This document shows positions 48,460-63,529 of a DNA stretch of 64,000 bases, piece by piece. The first letter of the stretch is position 1. Each line of letters opens with the position of its first letter. This DNA comes from Rutidosis leptorrhynchoides (lineage: Eukaryota; Streptophyta; Magnoliopsida; Asterales; Asteraceae). The stretch lies in NCBI RefSeq assembly GCF_046630445.1, contig NC_092333.1:333323501-333387500 (forward strand), given 5' to 3'. The notes beneath the pieces are model-generated. The model was not told the DNA's origin and searched no databases. It was given only the letters and a program-made list of their open reading frames with translations. The translations under genes were made by a program, and so were the position numbers.

Positions 48460-48838
48460 GCATGTCTGCATCAATAATTACACAACGTCTACCTTCAAGA
48501 CTTACATTCTTTGAATGAGAAATTTCTGAAAAACACCCTAAACTGCGAACCAGTTCTCGAAATTTTGAAAAATGCTGATGAAGCAACAAAAACTGTAAAC
48601 GACCTTAACAGTAAAAAATTAGATGATAAAGGATAGTATATTGGCAAAGCTTAGAAAAAGAGAAGCTTTGGAACTGGAAAACGGATTGAGCAAAGTATGA
48701 AGGAGGCTGTGGACAAATCACAAAGGCTGAACCCGCCTTCAAAGAATCCAAATGATTTAGTACTTGCTGAAGTCATTCACGAATATCTTGCTCCTAACTC
48801 TAAACCCCTGCGGACAATATCCTTCATCATCCTCTGAT
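48460..48838 (+). pseudogene. Poly(A)-binding-protein-like fragment, element D
   Basis: The sense strand carries, with stops, NVYLQDLHSLNEKFLKN, then NADEATKTVNDLNSKKLDDK, KA.KK, and RIEQSMKEAVDKSQRLN, KNPNDL, EYLAP. This order matches plant PABP: RRM3 start (NVYVKNL...), RRM3 end (NADDAA..V..LNGKKFDDKEW), linker (KAQKKSERE...RFEQSMKEAADK) and RRM4 start (NLYVKNLDDS...). Part of RRM3 is missing. PABP binds mRNA poly(A) tails; this fragment cannot encode a working protein. The identification is by memory of the family motif, not by search. Confidence 0.6.
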
Positions 48839-49042
48839 ATTAGACATTCTAAGATATCATCGTATCTTTCATTATAAATATCATCCATACTTCTGAAGAT
48901 ATTTTTATAATTATTCTTATCTGAAATCATTTACCTCTTCGCACTATCTTTATTATATCATAAAAGAAACTATTTTAGTTTCTAAATTCTGAAACATTCG
49001 AGTTTAAAATAGGAATATTCTTGAAGAAGTGTTGGGAGCTGA

Positions 49043-49153
49043 AGCATGAGTTAGTATAATATAATGACACTTGATCAACGTGATTATATTACAGTAATTC
49101 ATGCTGAGTTTCTAAATGGAACATGATGATTCACAGATCATAACGTCATCATG
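49043..49153. other. Two conserved hairpins, element D
   Basis: The first (49043-49105) has arms AGCATGA/TCATGCT enclosing TAATATAAT/ATTATATTA. The second (49122-49153) is a perfect CATGATGA/TCATCATG pair around 16 bases. Conserved in B and E. Confidence 0.7.
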
Positions 49154-49514
49154 TGCTATGTTACACGACTCTTGTATTCTCTTTGATCTCTAAATATCAA
49201 GAAAATATTTCTTGATGATTCGGCCTTTTTCGAGGTATTCTGGTAATTTGACAAGTCAAGATCGTGCCATTACAATTTCCTTTCTAGAACATTAACAATG
49301 TTCATTCCGAAATTTATATCTACGAATTCTGGACCATTACAAGCGGTGCTTAATCGCAAGAAGAAGAAACTAAAGGACAAAGCTCCGAACTAGAAATGGG
49401 AGTATAAATCATATCAAATAGAAGAGAGCATTAACTGTGGATAACAATGATTATAGAAGAAGCAAGGACTTTGAAATATAAGGGAAGATATAAAACCCAA
49501 CAACAACCCAGAAA

Positions 49515-49799
49515 TCACAAACCGTATATATCAATGCATATAGCAATATAAAGACACGGGAGAACTAAAAACACTATAAAACCAAGAGTATAGTAGAAGT
49601 AAATAGATTCTTCCGGAGGCAGATAAAAAAAGAAGAGCTACAGATATGAAAGTGAGGAGTATATCAAGAATCAGCACTGGATGAAGCATATTAACAAATA
49701 CTTTAAAATATGAGTTGAGAAGGTGTGAGTTGTAAGAAAACAAAGGAGGTGGATTTCTAGTGAAATATCCGACAGAGAAATCAAAATGGATTATCGCAT
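49515..49799 (-). pseudogene. Antisense two-helix membrane-protein ORF, broken copy in D
   Basis: Homolog of 34826-35122. A TAA replaces codon 3, a 13-bp gap lies near 49720, and an extra T in a T-run near 49627 shifts the frame, but both hydrophobic helices are preserved in their separate frames. The last 31 codons encode exactly the same residues as the E copy; the five codon differences and the stop difference (TGA/TAA) are all silent. Confidence 0.6.
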
Positions 49800-50060
49800 T
49801 AATTCGAAGAGGATCATCATTTTCTTAATCGCCGAATAATCAAATCCAATATAGATTACAAAGATTTTCTTTTCGGAGATCAATCATGATGACGTCAAAA
49901 GATACGACGAATCACTATTATCTTATTTCATTCATTTACGATAACTTCACTCACACGCTTCTAGTAATCGAATTATTGTATCCATGCTTCTTGAACAAGA
50001 TAAAACTCTATAATCATTATAATAACATTCTCATTGTTAGTCATGACGACCTCTATCAAA

Positions 50061-50089
50061 TTTCGGGGATGAAATTAACGGGTAGGTAC
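50061..50089 (+). promoter_or_regulatory. Polypurine/3' LTR junction context of element D
   Basis: TTTCGGGGATGAAATTAACG then GGTAGGTAC before the LTR start at 50090. Confidence 0.75.
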
Positions 50090-52232
<2,143 letters not shown>

Positions 52233-52237
52233 CTTCT
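52233..52237. repeat. Target site duplication of element D (right)
   Basis: CTTCT, matching 43663-43667. Confidence 0.95.
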
Positions 52238-53375
52238 TCTTTATTTGTTGAGGAGATGATTCAGTTGTTGACGAGTCATGTTCACTCCCTTCCGGTGTAG
52301 TTGAAATGGTAGGTGCATCCCTAGTTGGACTAGGTTCTCTGATCCTCAATGGTTGAGTTGGTCGGGTTTCCCTAAGGCGTTTGAGGTTTACTCTAAGTTA
52401 GGTTTCAGCTAGTCTAGGTTGGTTTCTAGGTTCCTCTTTATCCTCTGAGGCTGTAACCACGGCTAGTTCAACTTGTTCTTGTTGTACTGGGTTCGAAAGA
52501 GGTATACCTGCTGATTCAAAGTATGGACGCACTCTAGTATCCAAAGGATTAGCTAGCCTCACCAACCATACATGTATAGGTGATGTGAACTGATAGTCAG
52601 ACAAGATTGGAGTATTCATTTTGACCTCCACAAATCTCACCATTCTCATACCATGAGAATCTGGAATAGGTATGTTTTTATTCCTGCAAAAAGTTAGTGC
52701 ATCATTTATAAATATACAGAAAAACATTTCACAAGGAATGTATGTATTCCTTGTTTTGTCAACTTGTGCCTGAACCAAATCCCATAGAAGTTCAACATAG
52801 TCTAGATTTTCAACTCTAGGGAAAGAGTATAACAGTCTTAGCATTGGGATTGTCATGTTGTCAGAACCCTTAGGTGTCATCAGAACGCACCTATTTATGA
52901 TAGAGAAGATCACATACCACATGTAGTTTAAATATCTCTGTTGAAATTTAGCTGCAGTGACAGTAGTGTCTCCACTGTATCTCAGATCAAAGATTGAGTT
53001 CATCATAGAAGTGTTGGGAAGAAATGCAGGAGCATTGTTAACAACAGGAAGCTGAAAGATCCTTCTGAAGTCAGCCTTAGTAATCCTCCTCATTCCATTA
53101 ACACCTCTTAATTCAAATTAAAACCGAGCAGGTTCCCCTTGAGGGTTAGTAAAAGATGGAAGTGTGGCCTCAACAAATCTGATAGTTCTATTCAGAAGCC
53201 TTAGATCTTGCTCAGGTACACTAACAATATAGCTCAAAGAACCACATAGCTGATGCCTTTCCAGTATAGCCAACCAGTAGCTGACAGGAATGTTTTTCTC
53301 AGAATTAACGAAGTAGTTGCTCACCATTAGCTGCTTGATAAGAATAACAGACCACAATATGTTAAGAAAAATCAC
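52238..53375 (-). pseudogene. Element F accessory (possibly env-like) ORF, N-terminal part
   Basis: Minus-strand frames 53375-53118 and 53093-52398 (231 codons) belong together, separated by a stop. The core reads ITKADFRRIFQLP, then FDLRYSGDTTVTAAKFQQRY, MWYVIFSIINRCVL and LDYVELLWDLV. I recall similar domains in extra ORFs of SIRE-type copia elements and in many Asteraceae repeat proteins; true envelope function is unproven. The frame ends at 52398 but coding-like sequence continues to 52238 and resumes beyond element D at 43667. Confidence 0.55.
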
Positions 53376-55082
<1,707 letters not shown>

Positions 55083-57060
55083 TAAGGAAATTAAGCACTA
55101 TACTCCACCATGCCTATTTGTTGAATCAGGAACTCAAGCCTAACCTCATCCAAAGGTTTAGTAAACATGTCGGCTAGTTGTACTTTTGTAGGTACGAAGT
55201 ATAATTCTACATCTCCTTTTTTTACATGGTCCTTAATAAAGTGATAACAAATATTTATGTGTTTGGTCTTAGAGTGCCAGATCGGGTTGCTAGTTATTGC
55301 AATTGCACTTTAGGAATCATAATAGATTGGGGTCTTAGTGATTTTAAAGCCATAGTCTAGTAGTTGGGTTTGCATCCACAAAAATTATGAACAACATTGA
55401 GCTGCAGCAATGTACTCAGACTCAGTTGTTGATAGTGAAACACAATTTTGCTTTTTGGATGACCAACCAACTAGTCTACTTTCCAACATCTGAATGGATC
55501 CGGATGTGATTTTTCTATCTACATGACAATCGCCATGATCCGCATCCGTATAAGCAGTGAGATTGAAATCAGATCAATGAGGATACCAGATTCGAAGGTT
55601 AGGTATACCTTTTAGGTATTGGAAAATTCTAACCATCGCTTTAGAGTGTGATTTCTTAGGGTTGGATTGGAATTGAGCACAGACCGTTACAACAAGTGTA
55701 ATATCCGGTCTGCTCGCAGTCAAATACATTAGAGAACCAACCATGCTTCGATAAAGAGTTATATCAAAAGGTTCCCATTCTTCATCAGCATCCAGCAATT
55801 TCCTCATTGGGTTGTCATGGGTTTTAAACCAGTCATTTTAAAACGTTTTATCATATCGTGAGTGTATTTGGTTTGAATGATAAAAATCTCATTGGGTAAT
55901 TGTTTGACTTGTAACCCCAAGAAGAAATTAAGCTGGTCAAGCATGATCATTTCAACTTTGTTGGCCATAAGGTCACCAAATTCTTTGCATAAGGCCTGGG
56001 ACGTGGAACCACAAATAATATCATCAACGTAAATTTGAACTAAAAGGATGTGACCGTGATTTTTATGGATGAAGAGCGTTGTGTCAATTGTTCTATGAGA
56101 GAAGCCATTTTCCAGCAAATACTTTGTCAAGGTCTCGTACCATGCACCCGGTGCTTGCTTTAGACTGTACAAATCTTTCTCCAAGTAGTATACGTGGTTT
56201 GGATGAATAGGATTGATGAAGCCTTCAGGTTGATCAACATAAACTTCTTCTTGAAGATGACCATTCAGAAAAGCAGTTTTGACATCCATTTGAAACACGG
56301 TGAACTTCATATGAGAAGCAAAAGCAAGGAAAAGACATATAGCCTCAATCCTTGCAACTTGAGCAAACGTTTTATCATAGTCAATACCATCTTGTTTTCT
56401 GTTACCTTTGGCCACAAGTCATGCCTTATTTTGAATAACAACCCCATCGGAATCTTTCTTGTTTTTAAAGATCCACTTTACACTAATTGATATTTGACCC
56501 GTTGGTCTTGGAACTAACCGCCATACTTTCAAACGTTCAAATTGACCTATCTCTTCTTGCATAGATATCATCCAGTTTGGATCAAGTAAGGCTTGAGCCA
56601 CCGAAGTTGGTTCAATCTTACTAAGAAAGGGAATATATAAACACATATTCTGAGTAGCCCTTCGAGTTGTAACTAGAGCATTAGCATCATCAATTATAAG
56701 GTCAATAGGATGACTTTTAGTCCATTGATTGGAATATGGAAGAGGTTCATGATTGGTAGTATCAAGTGTAACATCAACCGAGCTATGATCCTCTTGTTCT
56801 GAAGTAACATTGTCTAATGGGTTTATTTGAATTTCTGGAGAAATCTATGGAGTTGAATCAAATGATGCATCTTGGAGCGGGTCAAGAGTAGTATCAGGAG
56901 GTGGGATAGAGGATGAAGACACAACTGGTGAATCAGTTGGTGTTGAATCTTCATCAATGATACTTGATTGTGTCTTAATGGTAATTTATTGTGTTGGGGT
57001 TTCCAGTACGGCATGAACATTTGAGTTCCATTGAGGAGAATACAATGAATCAAACAAGAT
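55083..57060 (-). pseudogene. Ty1/copia (SIRE-like) pol remnant: integrase tail, reverse transcriptase, RNase H
   Basis: Minus strand, 5' to 3': Pro/Ser/Gln-rich linker (57053-56650); DPNWMISMQEEIGQFER and WRLVPRP (56600-56500); reverse transcriptase (56415-55804) with FAQVARIEAICLFLAFA, DVKTAFLNG, LYSLKQAPGAWYE and YVDDIICGST; RNase H (55807-55083) with SLMYLTASRPDI, ITSGSIQ, STTESEYIAA and KTKHINI. Stops occur near 56942, 56848, 56417, 55800 and 55571, and two more in the last RNase H part. Gag, protease and integrase core are missing because element E's truncated LTR begins at 57074. Confidence 0.9.
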
Positions 57061-57073
57061 ATCTAGTTCCTCT

Positions 57074-60000
57074 GTAATATCTTTAAAATGAGCAATGTAC
57101 TGCGGAAGATTTCTTTAACACCTGAGAATAAACATGCTTTAAAGTGTCAACCAAAAGGTTGGTGAGTTCATTAGTTTATCATAATCATTTATTTCCATCA
57201 TTTTAATAGACCACAAGAATTTCATTTCCAGTTCTCATAAATATACGTCCCATGCATAGAGACAAAATAATCATTCATATGGTGAACACCTGGTAACCGA
57301 CATTAACTAGATACATATAAGAATATCCCCTATCATTCCGGGATCCTCCTTCGGACATGATATAATTTCGAAGTACTAAAGCATCTGGTACTTTGGATGG
57401 GGTTTGTTAGGTCCAATAGATCTATCTTTAGGATTCGCGTCAATTAGGGTGTCTGTTCCCTAATTCTTAGATTACCAGACTTTAATAAAAAGGGGCATAT
57501 TCGATTTCGATAATTCAACCATAGAATGTAGTTTCAATTACTTGTGTCTATTTCGTAAAACATTTATAAAAGCGCATGTATTCTCAGTCCCAAAAATATA
57601 AAGGGTAAAAAGGTAAATGAAACTCACCATACTGTATTTCGTAGTAAAAATACATATAACGTCATTGAACAAGTGCAAGGTTGGCCTCGGATTCACGAAC
57701 CTAAATTAATTATATATATTTATGTGTTGGTCAATATTTGTCTAACAAATTAGGTCAAGTCATAGTGTACCACAATTCTAATGCTCGAGACTAATATGCA
57801 AAAGTCAACAAAAGTAAATTTGACTCAAAAAATTTCCAAAAATCTATACATGATTAATATATAGTTTAAATATCGTTGTTTTATATTTTTAAATATTTTT
57901 AAAAGATTTATTAGAGTAAATAATATAATTTATTTATTAATAAATAAAATTTTATATTAAATTTATATAATAAAATATACTTATATATATATATATATTA
58001 AGTAATAAAATTTATAGGGTTCATTTAATATCATAAAGATAATATGATAGGTATTATTAAAATAAGTTATTACACGTAGTAAAATATGTTTGTATCACAT
58101 ATTTATTTGATAAAATAATATCTATAATGATAGTAAGTAAAAGTTGTATTATTTTGTAATAATAATTATTATTATAAAAATATCAATATTTATAATTACT
58201 AAGATGACATTAGATAAAACGATAATTCTAATTATGATAACTTTAATATTTACGATAATTTTTAATATTATCTTTAAAATAATAATTCTATTTAAAATAA
58301 TAATAATAATGATATTTTATAGTAACAATGACATTTCTATTAAAATGATAATTTTTGTTAAAATGATAGTTTTAATACTAACGATACTTTTAATAATAAT
58401 AGTAATGATAAAAATAATAAGAACGATAATTTTATCTAAATCAATATCTTATAACATTTTAATTTCATCATGATACTCTTACCCATTATTTCCTAATCGT
58501 TTCGTTTAATAGCTTTTAATCGTCTTTTATATCGTGTTCATAATAATGATAATAATAGTAATCAAAATAATTAGGTGTTACAAATATTTGTTTTAATTAC
58601 ACTAATATTAATAATGATAGTTACTATAACATTATTAACGATAATACTAATAATTATCTTAATGATAATATAGTAATAATAATAACAACAATAACAATAA
58701 CCATTTTTAAATAATGATATATATATATTAATAATGATAATAATAATAATAATAATAATAATACCAATAATAATAATAATAATTGGATAATAATAATAAT
58801 ACTAATTATAACTTTAACGATAATAACGATAGTAATAATAAAAAAAATAACAATTTTTAATGATAAATCTCTTTTATTGATAAAGATAATAATAATGATA
58901 ATAATAAGATAAAACTAGAACGGCGATAAAAACGACGATAATAATAATCATTTTTAATAAAAATATCGAAAATTCAATTGATTATAACTTCTAATCCGTT
59001 CATCGAAACCATTCGATATCTAAAGGAAAAGTTCTTAATTTTTCGCTAGCTTTCCAAGGACATGCATATCTTATACCTTATCTCAACTGCAAGTGTAACT
59101 AATTCAACATTCAACCTAACCTGTCTAAGGGCAATATCAAAAGTACAAGCATGCATAATCCTAAATACTCGAGCACTAGTCAGGGATACACTATTAGTAT
59201 GTAAAAGTTAAATTATGAGTACTCACGTATCAATATTGAGATTCAATATTGCAGGAAAGGTACGTAGACGCAACGGAAATGATAAACACTATATTGACCT
59301 CACGAGCATACCCATGAACCATACTCAATCACCTCCATAGCTATAACCCATAATTTTCTTAATCCTATCCCACTCGAAAAACAATTTCGAAATCACTCGG
59401 ACAGCACTCCGTCGTAATATTTTATGTATACTAATAATATCTTGAAATAATACGGAGTAAATATATATATGTAAATCGATTGAGAGAGTTTAGAGAAAAA
59501 TATTTTCAAGTTTCTATGAAATAATGAAACCTATTGAATTCTATTTATAATAGATTTTTGAATTATTAAAGTGAATTATTAAAGTATGAATTATTAAAGT
59601 GAATTATTAAAGTATGAATTATTAAAGTGAATTATTAAAGTATAAATTATTAAAGTGAATTATTAAAGTTAAAGTAAAGTAAAAATAAAGTAAAGGTAAA
59701 GTTTAAGTATAGTAAAAGTATAAAACTATGTACGTATAATAAGCGTATAAATATATATAATATTAATTTAAATCGTTATATATATAAAATAAAATATAAA
59801 TATCGTTATCTTTATCATACTAGTTAAGTAATGAGTTGTCAAAAGTGGTTCTAGATATTTATAAAAGTTATATAAGTTTTAATAATAAAGTTCTTTTTAA
59901 ACTGAAAACGTTTTTGTACGTTTGAAACTAAATAGATCAATCGAGTCTTTATGAGATTCAATCTTCCACTATCCTTTGTCTAGTTCTCAATGATTGATAA

Positions 60001-60419
60001 TTTGTTCTTATTTATAAATCACTTTACCATTTTCCGAATATTGTTAAAATGGAAAGATTTCTCAAATCAACGTGGGCCTTTCAACAGAGACTTGTAATCA
60101 TAATTCAATATATCTGATAATTCAATCATTTGATCTTATCTTCTAATTCCATTAATAAACATTTTAAAACAGATACAATCATATAAAGTATTTAATCTAA
60201 TATTTTGTTTACGTTTCAAGTTATAATATATATACACATATACATATATAATCATATTCGTTTAATGGTTCGTGAATCGTTGGAACTTGGTCGAGGTTGA
60301 ATGAATGTATGAACATAGTTTAAAATTCTTGAAATTTAACTTAACAAATATTGCTTATCGTGTCGGAAACATATAAAGATTAAAGTTTAAATTTGGTTGG
60401 AAATTTCCGGGTTGTCACA
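57074..60419 (-). repeat. Element E 3' LTR, truncated (3346 bp)
   Basis: On the minus strand it starts TGTGACAACCCGG and ends in CTCATTTTAAAGATATTAC, where the B LTR continues with CGGAGTC. It includes the minisatellite (59560-59670) and TATA box as in D, a long ATT/AAT-rich stretch (57830-58980) reminiscent of B, and the shared AATCCTAAAGATAGATC block. It has no long TA tract. Confidence 0.88.
59541..59549 (-). promoter_or_regulatory. TATA box of the element E LTR
   Basis: Minus-strand TATAAATAG just downstream of the minisatellite array, as in D. Confidence 0.65.
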
Positions 60420-60457
60420 GTACTTACCCGTTAAAGAAATTTCGTCCCGAAATTTGA
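60420..60457 (-). promoter_or_regulatory. Polypurine/3' LTR junction context of element E
   Basis: Minus-strand AAATTTCGGGACGAAATTTC, then TTTAACGGGTAAGTAC, then the LTR. One base differs from the GGTAGGTAC of the other elements. Confidence 0.75.
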
Positions 60458-60804
60458 GTGGAAAGGTCGTGAATGATAATAAGTATGTTTTCATGATGCA
60501 TACAGGCTGAAAATTAGAGTTTTATCATCAGCGAATAATTTGGATAAACAATCCATTTATATGAAGAGTACGAATGAAGCTAACATAGAAGAATGAAATG
60601 AGTAAGTGTAGATTCATCTTATCTTTTGACGTAGATATGATTGATTCCCAGATTTCAAGGGATTTGAAGAAAATCTTCTTAATAAGATTTGACTCTCCGG
60701 TAATCAAGGGAATTAGGATCCGCTTTAAATGCGATCGTCCATTTTAATTGTTCTGTCGGAGATTTTCTTATAAATTCACCTCCTTCGTTTCCTTACAACT
60801 CACA

Positions 60805-60809
60805 CCTTC
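60805..60809. repeat. Target duplication of the solo LTR (left)
   Basis: CCTTC, repeated at 61427-61431. Confidence 0.8.
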
Positions 60810-61426
60810 TGTTGATGCATTTTATGCAAGTCCCTACACATCTACCCACATCCATTGCAGGTACAATAGTTTACAGGCCACCATGATTGCTCGTTATTAT
60901 CCTATACGTGTTTGTATGTGGTTACAGGAACTGCAGGAACAAGATTTAGATGTTTGACTATGTTAGACTTAGTTAGACGTACGAGTGAAGCCTCACTAGT
61001 ACGGCTGACAGGCTCATACGCACGGTTGATGCTGAGCTAAGTCACAATTACAACCTAAATGAGAAGACACAAGTGAGTGATCACCCGTACGGCTGATGAA
61101 GCCAACTCGTATGTGTGATGGATGAATCGTACGGGTGAGTCAACAGCAGGGGTATATAAAGTCTTATGTTCTTCATTTTAGGTTAAGCTTCTCATTTGTT
61201 ACACACACTCAGATCTGGTGAGCTCCTTCGATTCTCTCTCAACCCAAATCACCCAGGTGGTGAATAATAGCTCTAGGTGTTGATCCAATCACACTTGATT
61301 TAGTTGTGGTATGACTAAATTAATCCAAAAAAAACTTAACCTATTCACTAGAGGGTTTGATTCACTTATTCCGTCATTGTGTGAGTTAAATTTGTTGATT
61401 TCTAAGTTCCTAGTCATGTTTCATCA
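60810..61426 (+). mobile_element. Solo LTR (617 bp) inserted in element E
   Basis: It begins TGTTGATGCA, ends TTTCATCA and is flanked by CCTTC on both sides. The segment is absent from the matching places in B and D. A TATA box (TATATAAA, 61153-61160) is preceded by recurring (C)GTACGG/GTACGA motifs (60979-61135). No PBS, polypurine tract or ORF, so it is most likely a solo LTR left by recombination between the ends of a gypsy element. Confidence 0.75.
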
Positions 61427-61647
61427 CCTTCTATTCTTTCCCCCTCAACTCATATTTTAAAGTATTCATCAATATGCTCCATCCAGTTCTGATTCTCGAT
61501 ATACTTATAACTTTCATATCGGTCATTCTTCTTTTTCATCTACCGCCGAAAGAATCTATTTACTTCTACTATACTCTTGGGTTTATAGTGTTTCTAGTTC
61601 TCCCGTGTCTTTATATTGCTATATGCATCGATATATATGGTTTATAA

Positions 61648-62013
61648 TTTTTGGTTTGTCGTTGGGCTTTATATCTTCCCTTATATTTCAAAGTCTTTGT
61701 TTCTATCTTCTATAATCATTGTCATCCACAGTTAATGCTCTCTTTTATTTGCTGCAATTTATACCCCAATTTCTATTTCGGAGTTTTGTCCTTTCGTTTC
61801 TTCTTCTTGCGATTAAGCACCGCATGTAATGGTCCAGAATTCACAGATATGAATTTCGGAATGAACATTGTTAATGTTCTAGGAAGGAAATTGTGATGGC
61901 ACGATCTTGACTTGTCAAATTACTAGAATACCTTGGAAAAGGCCGAATCATCAAGAAATATTTTCTTGATATTTTAGAGGTTAAATAGAATACAAGAGTC
62001 ATATAACATGGCA
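61648..62013 (-). other. Element E spacer downstream of the antisense ORF
   Basis: AT-rich, alignable with B (34556-34825) and D (49154-49514). It includes a shared TGGTCCAGAATTCA motif (61830). No gene seen. Confidence 0.5.
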
Positions 62014-62124
62014 CATGATGATATTATGATCTGTGAATCATCACGTTCCATTTAGAAACTCAACATAAATTACTGTAATATAATCACGTTGATCAAGTGT
62101 CATTATATTATACTAACTCATGCT
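62014..62124. other. Two conserved hairpins, element E
   Basis: CATGATGAT/ATCATCACG (62014-62046) and the TAATATAAT/ATTATATTA-centred hairpin (62063-62124), the same pair and order as in B and D. Confidence 0.65.
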
Positions 62125-62334
62125 TCAGTTTCCAACACTACTTCAAAAACATTCTTATTTTAAACTCAAAGGTTTACAGAGTATAGGAACTAAATAGTTT
62201 CCTTTTTGATGTAATACAGATAGTGCAAAGAGATAAATGATTCCAGATAAGAATAGTTATGGAAATATCTTCAGAAATATGGAGGATATTTATAATGAAA
62301 GATACGATGATATCTTAGAATTTCTAATATCAGA

Positions 62335-62700
62335 GGATGATGAAGAATATTGTCTGTAAGGGTTTAGTGTCAGGAGCAAGGTATTCGTTAATGACTTCAG
62401 CAGACACTGAATCATTTGGATTCTTTGAAGGCAGGTTCAGTCTTTGTGATTTGTCCACAGCCTCCTTCATACTTTGCTCAATCCGTTTTCCAGTTCCAAA
62501 ACTTCTCTATTTCTGAGCTTTGTTAATACACTAATCTTTATCATCAAACTTTTTACTGCTAAGGTCGTTTACAGTTTTTGTTGCTTCATCAGCATTTTGA
62601 GAACTAGTTCGCGGTTCAGAGTGTTTTTCAGAAACTTCACATTCGAAGTATATAAGCCTTAGAAATAGACGTTATGTATAACTGTTGGCGTCAACATGCT
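62335..62700 (-). pseudogene. Poly(A)-binding-protein-like fragment, element E
   Basis: The minus strand (element sense) gives NADEATKTVNDLSSKKFDDK, then KAQK, RIEQSMKEAVDKSQRLNL, KNPNDSVSAEVINEYLAP, interrupted by stops and one shift. This is the best preserved of the PABP-like segments and covers RRM3 end, linker and RRM4 start. It carries the diagnostic KKFDDK and KEAVDKSQ blocks. Confidence 0.6.
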
Positions 62701-62812
62701 GTGAGATTTCAAAATACTGATTGTTAATTCCCAATGATTCGTATGGCAATTCTCGTTACAAGAGGCAGATGAGTAAATGATGAGGTTTCAATAAATATAA
62801 AGATTCTTCAGA

Positions 62813-63010
62813 ATGCCCAAGATCAGTGAAGTTGTTGGTAAGTTTATTGCTAATGTGGTGGAATATGAAAGGTTCTCCGGTAACAAAAGGGTAATCACAT
62901 ATATCAAAATTATGATAAGGCTACTCCGAATGAAAAAATTGAAGTTTTCTTGCTGGAGCTGTGATATAATTTGCTACTTTGTAAAGGAATTGCAAGGTTA
63001 TTTTTGCTAA
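62813..63010 (+). CDS. Antisense ORF with SCWSCD motif, element E (65 codons)
   Basis: Plus strand, opposite to the LTR polarity. It begins PKISEVVGKFIANVVEYERF, has a basic middle (IRLLRMKKLK) and ends SCWSCD, then ELQGYFC. D and B carry homologous antisense segments in the same position. No recognised family. Confidence 0.45.
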   Translation: MPKISEVVGKFIANVVEYERFSGNKRVITYIKIMIRLLRMKKLKFSCWSCDIICYFVKELQGYFC

Positions 63011-63311
63011 TAAATGCCAAAAGATCTGACACAGATATGTGTTGAATTATGACTTTGGTTTCGAGAGCTTTTTAAGTACATAACTGTGGGTAATATATGG
63101 TTAGATCATCATCTCGGTTGCTCATTATTTGAAGTGTCTTCAGAGATTTTCGAAGGGTTTGAACACAGATTGTAATCGTTGACGGTACTGTTGATGCTGT
63201 TGGTAAAGAAAGTTTAGCTTGTTAATCACACACCATTTTTGTCAGGGTTTCTACTCTTCCTTCTATCATTTTTGGTTCGCTTAACTGATTTATGGTTAGG
63301 GCTAGATTAGA

Positions 63312-63341
63312 TAATCTCTAAGACTTTAGAGATTACATAAT
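63312..63341. other. AATCTC hairpin after the short ORF, element E
   Basis: AATCTCTAA and TTAGAGATT separated by five bases; counterpart of the B and D hairpins. Confidence 0.6.
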
Positions 63342-63529
63342 CGCCGCAGAATGTTTCTCCAATGAATTTATGAATTAATACTTCGTCAGTTATTGTTGTT
63401 GGTACTCCTTGGTATCTATGGTGCGTATGACGTTGATGCTCGTGGGACAGATTGTGAAGTTGAGGTTTACGACGCGGTTGTGGTTGGAGGTGGTAATGGT
63501 ACTGTTGGCGTTGATGATGGTGGTACTGG

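Larger units (their letters stand above)
60729..61647 (+). pseudogene. Antisense two-helix membrane-protein ORF in E, split by a solo LTR
   Basis: It starts MRSS like the B copy, has a TAA at codon 15, is split by the solo LTR (60810-61426), then resumes. A Met at 61474 opens an intact 57-codon frame to 61647 covering both hydrophobic helices (~codons 4-22 and 34-51). Versus D over about 52 comparable codons I count 11 silent codon changes, one silent stop change and two replacements. The strand is opposite to the LTR polarity, as in B and D. Confidence 0.6.

Noticed and set aside
58144-58473. 109-codon Ile-rich frame
   Set aside because: Simple-sequence AT-rich LTR DNA; composition alone explains the openness.
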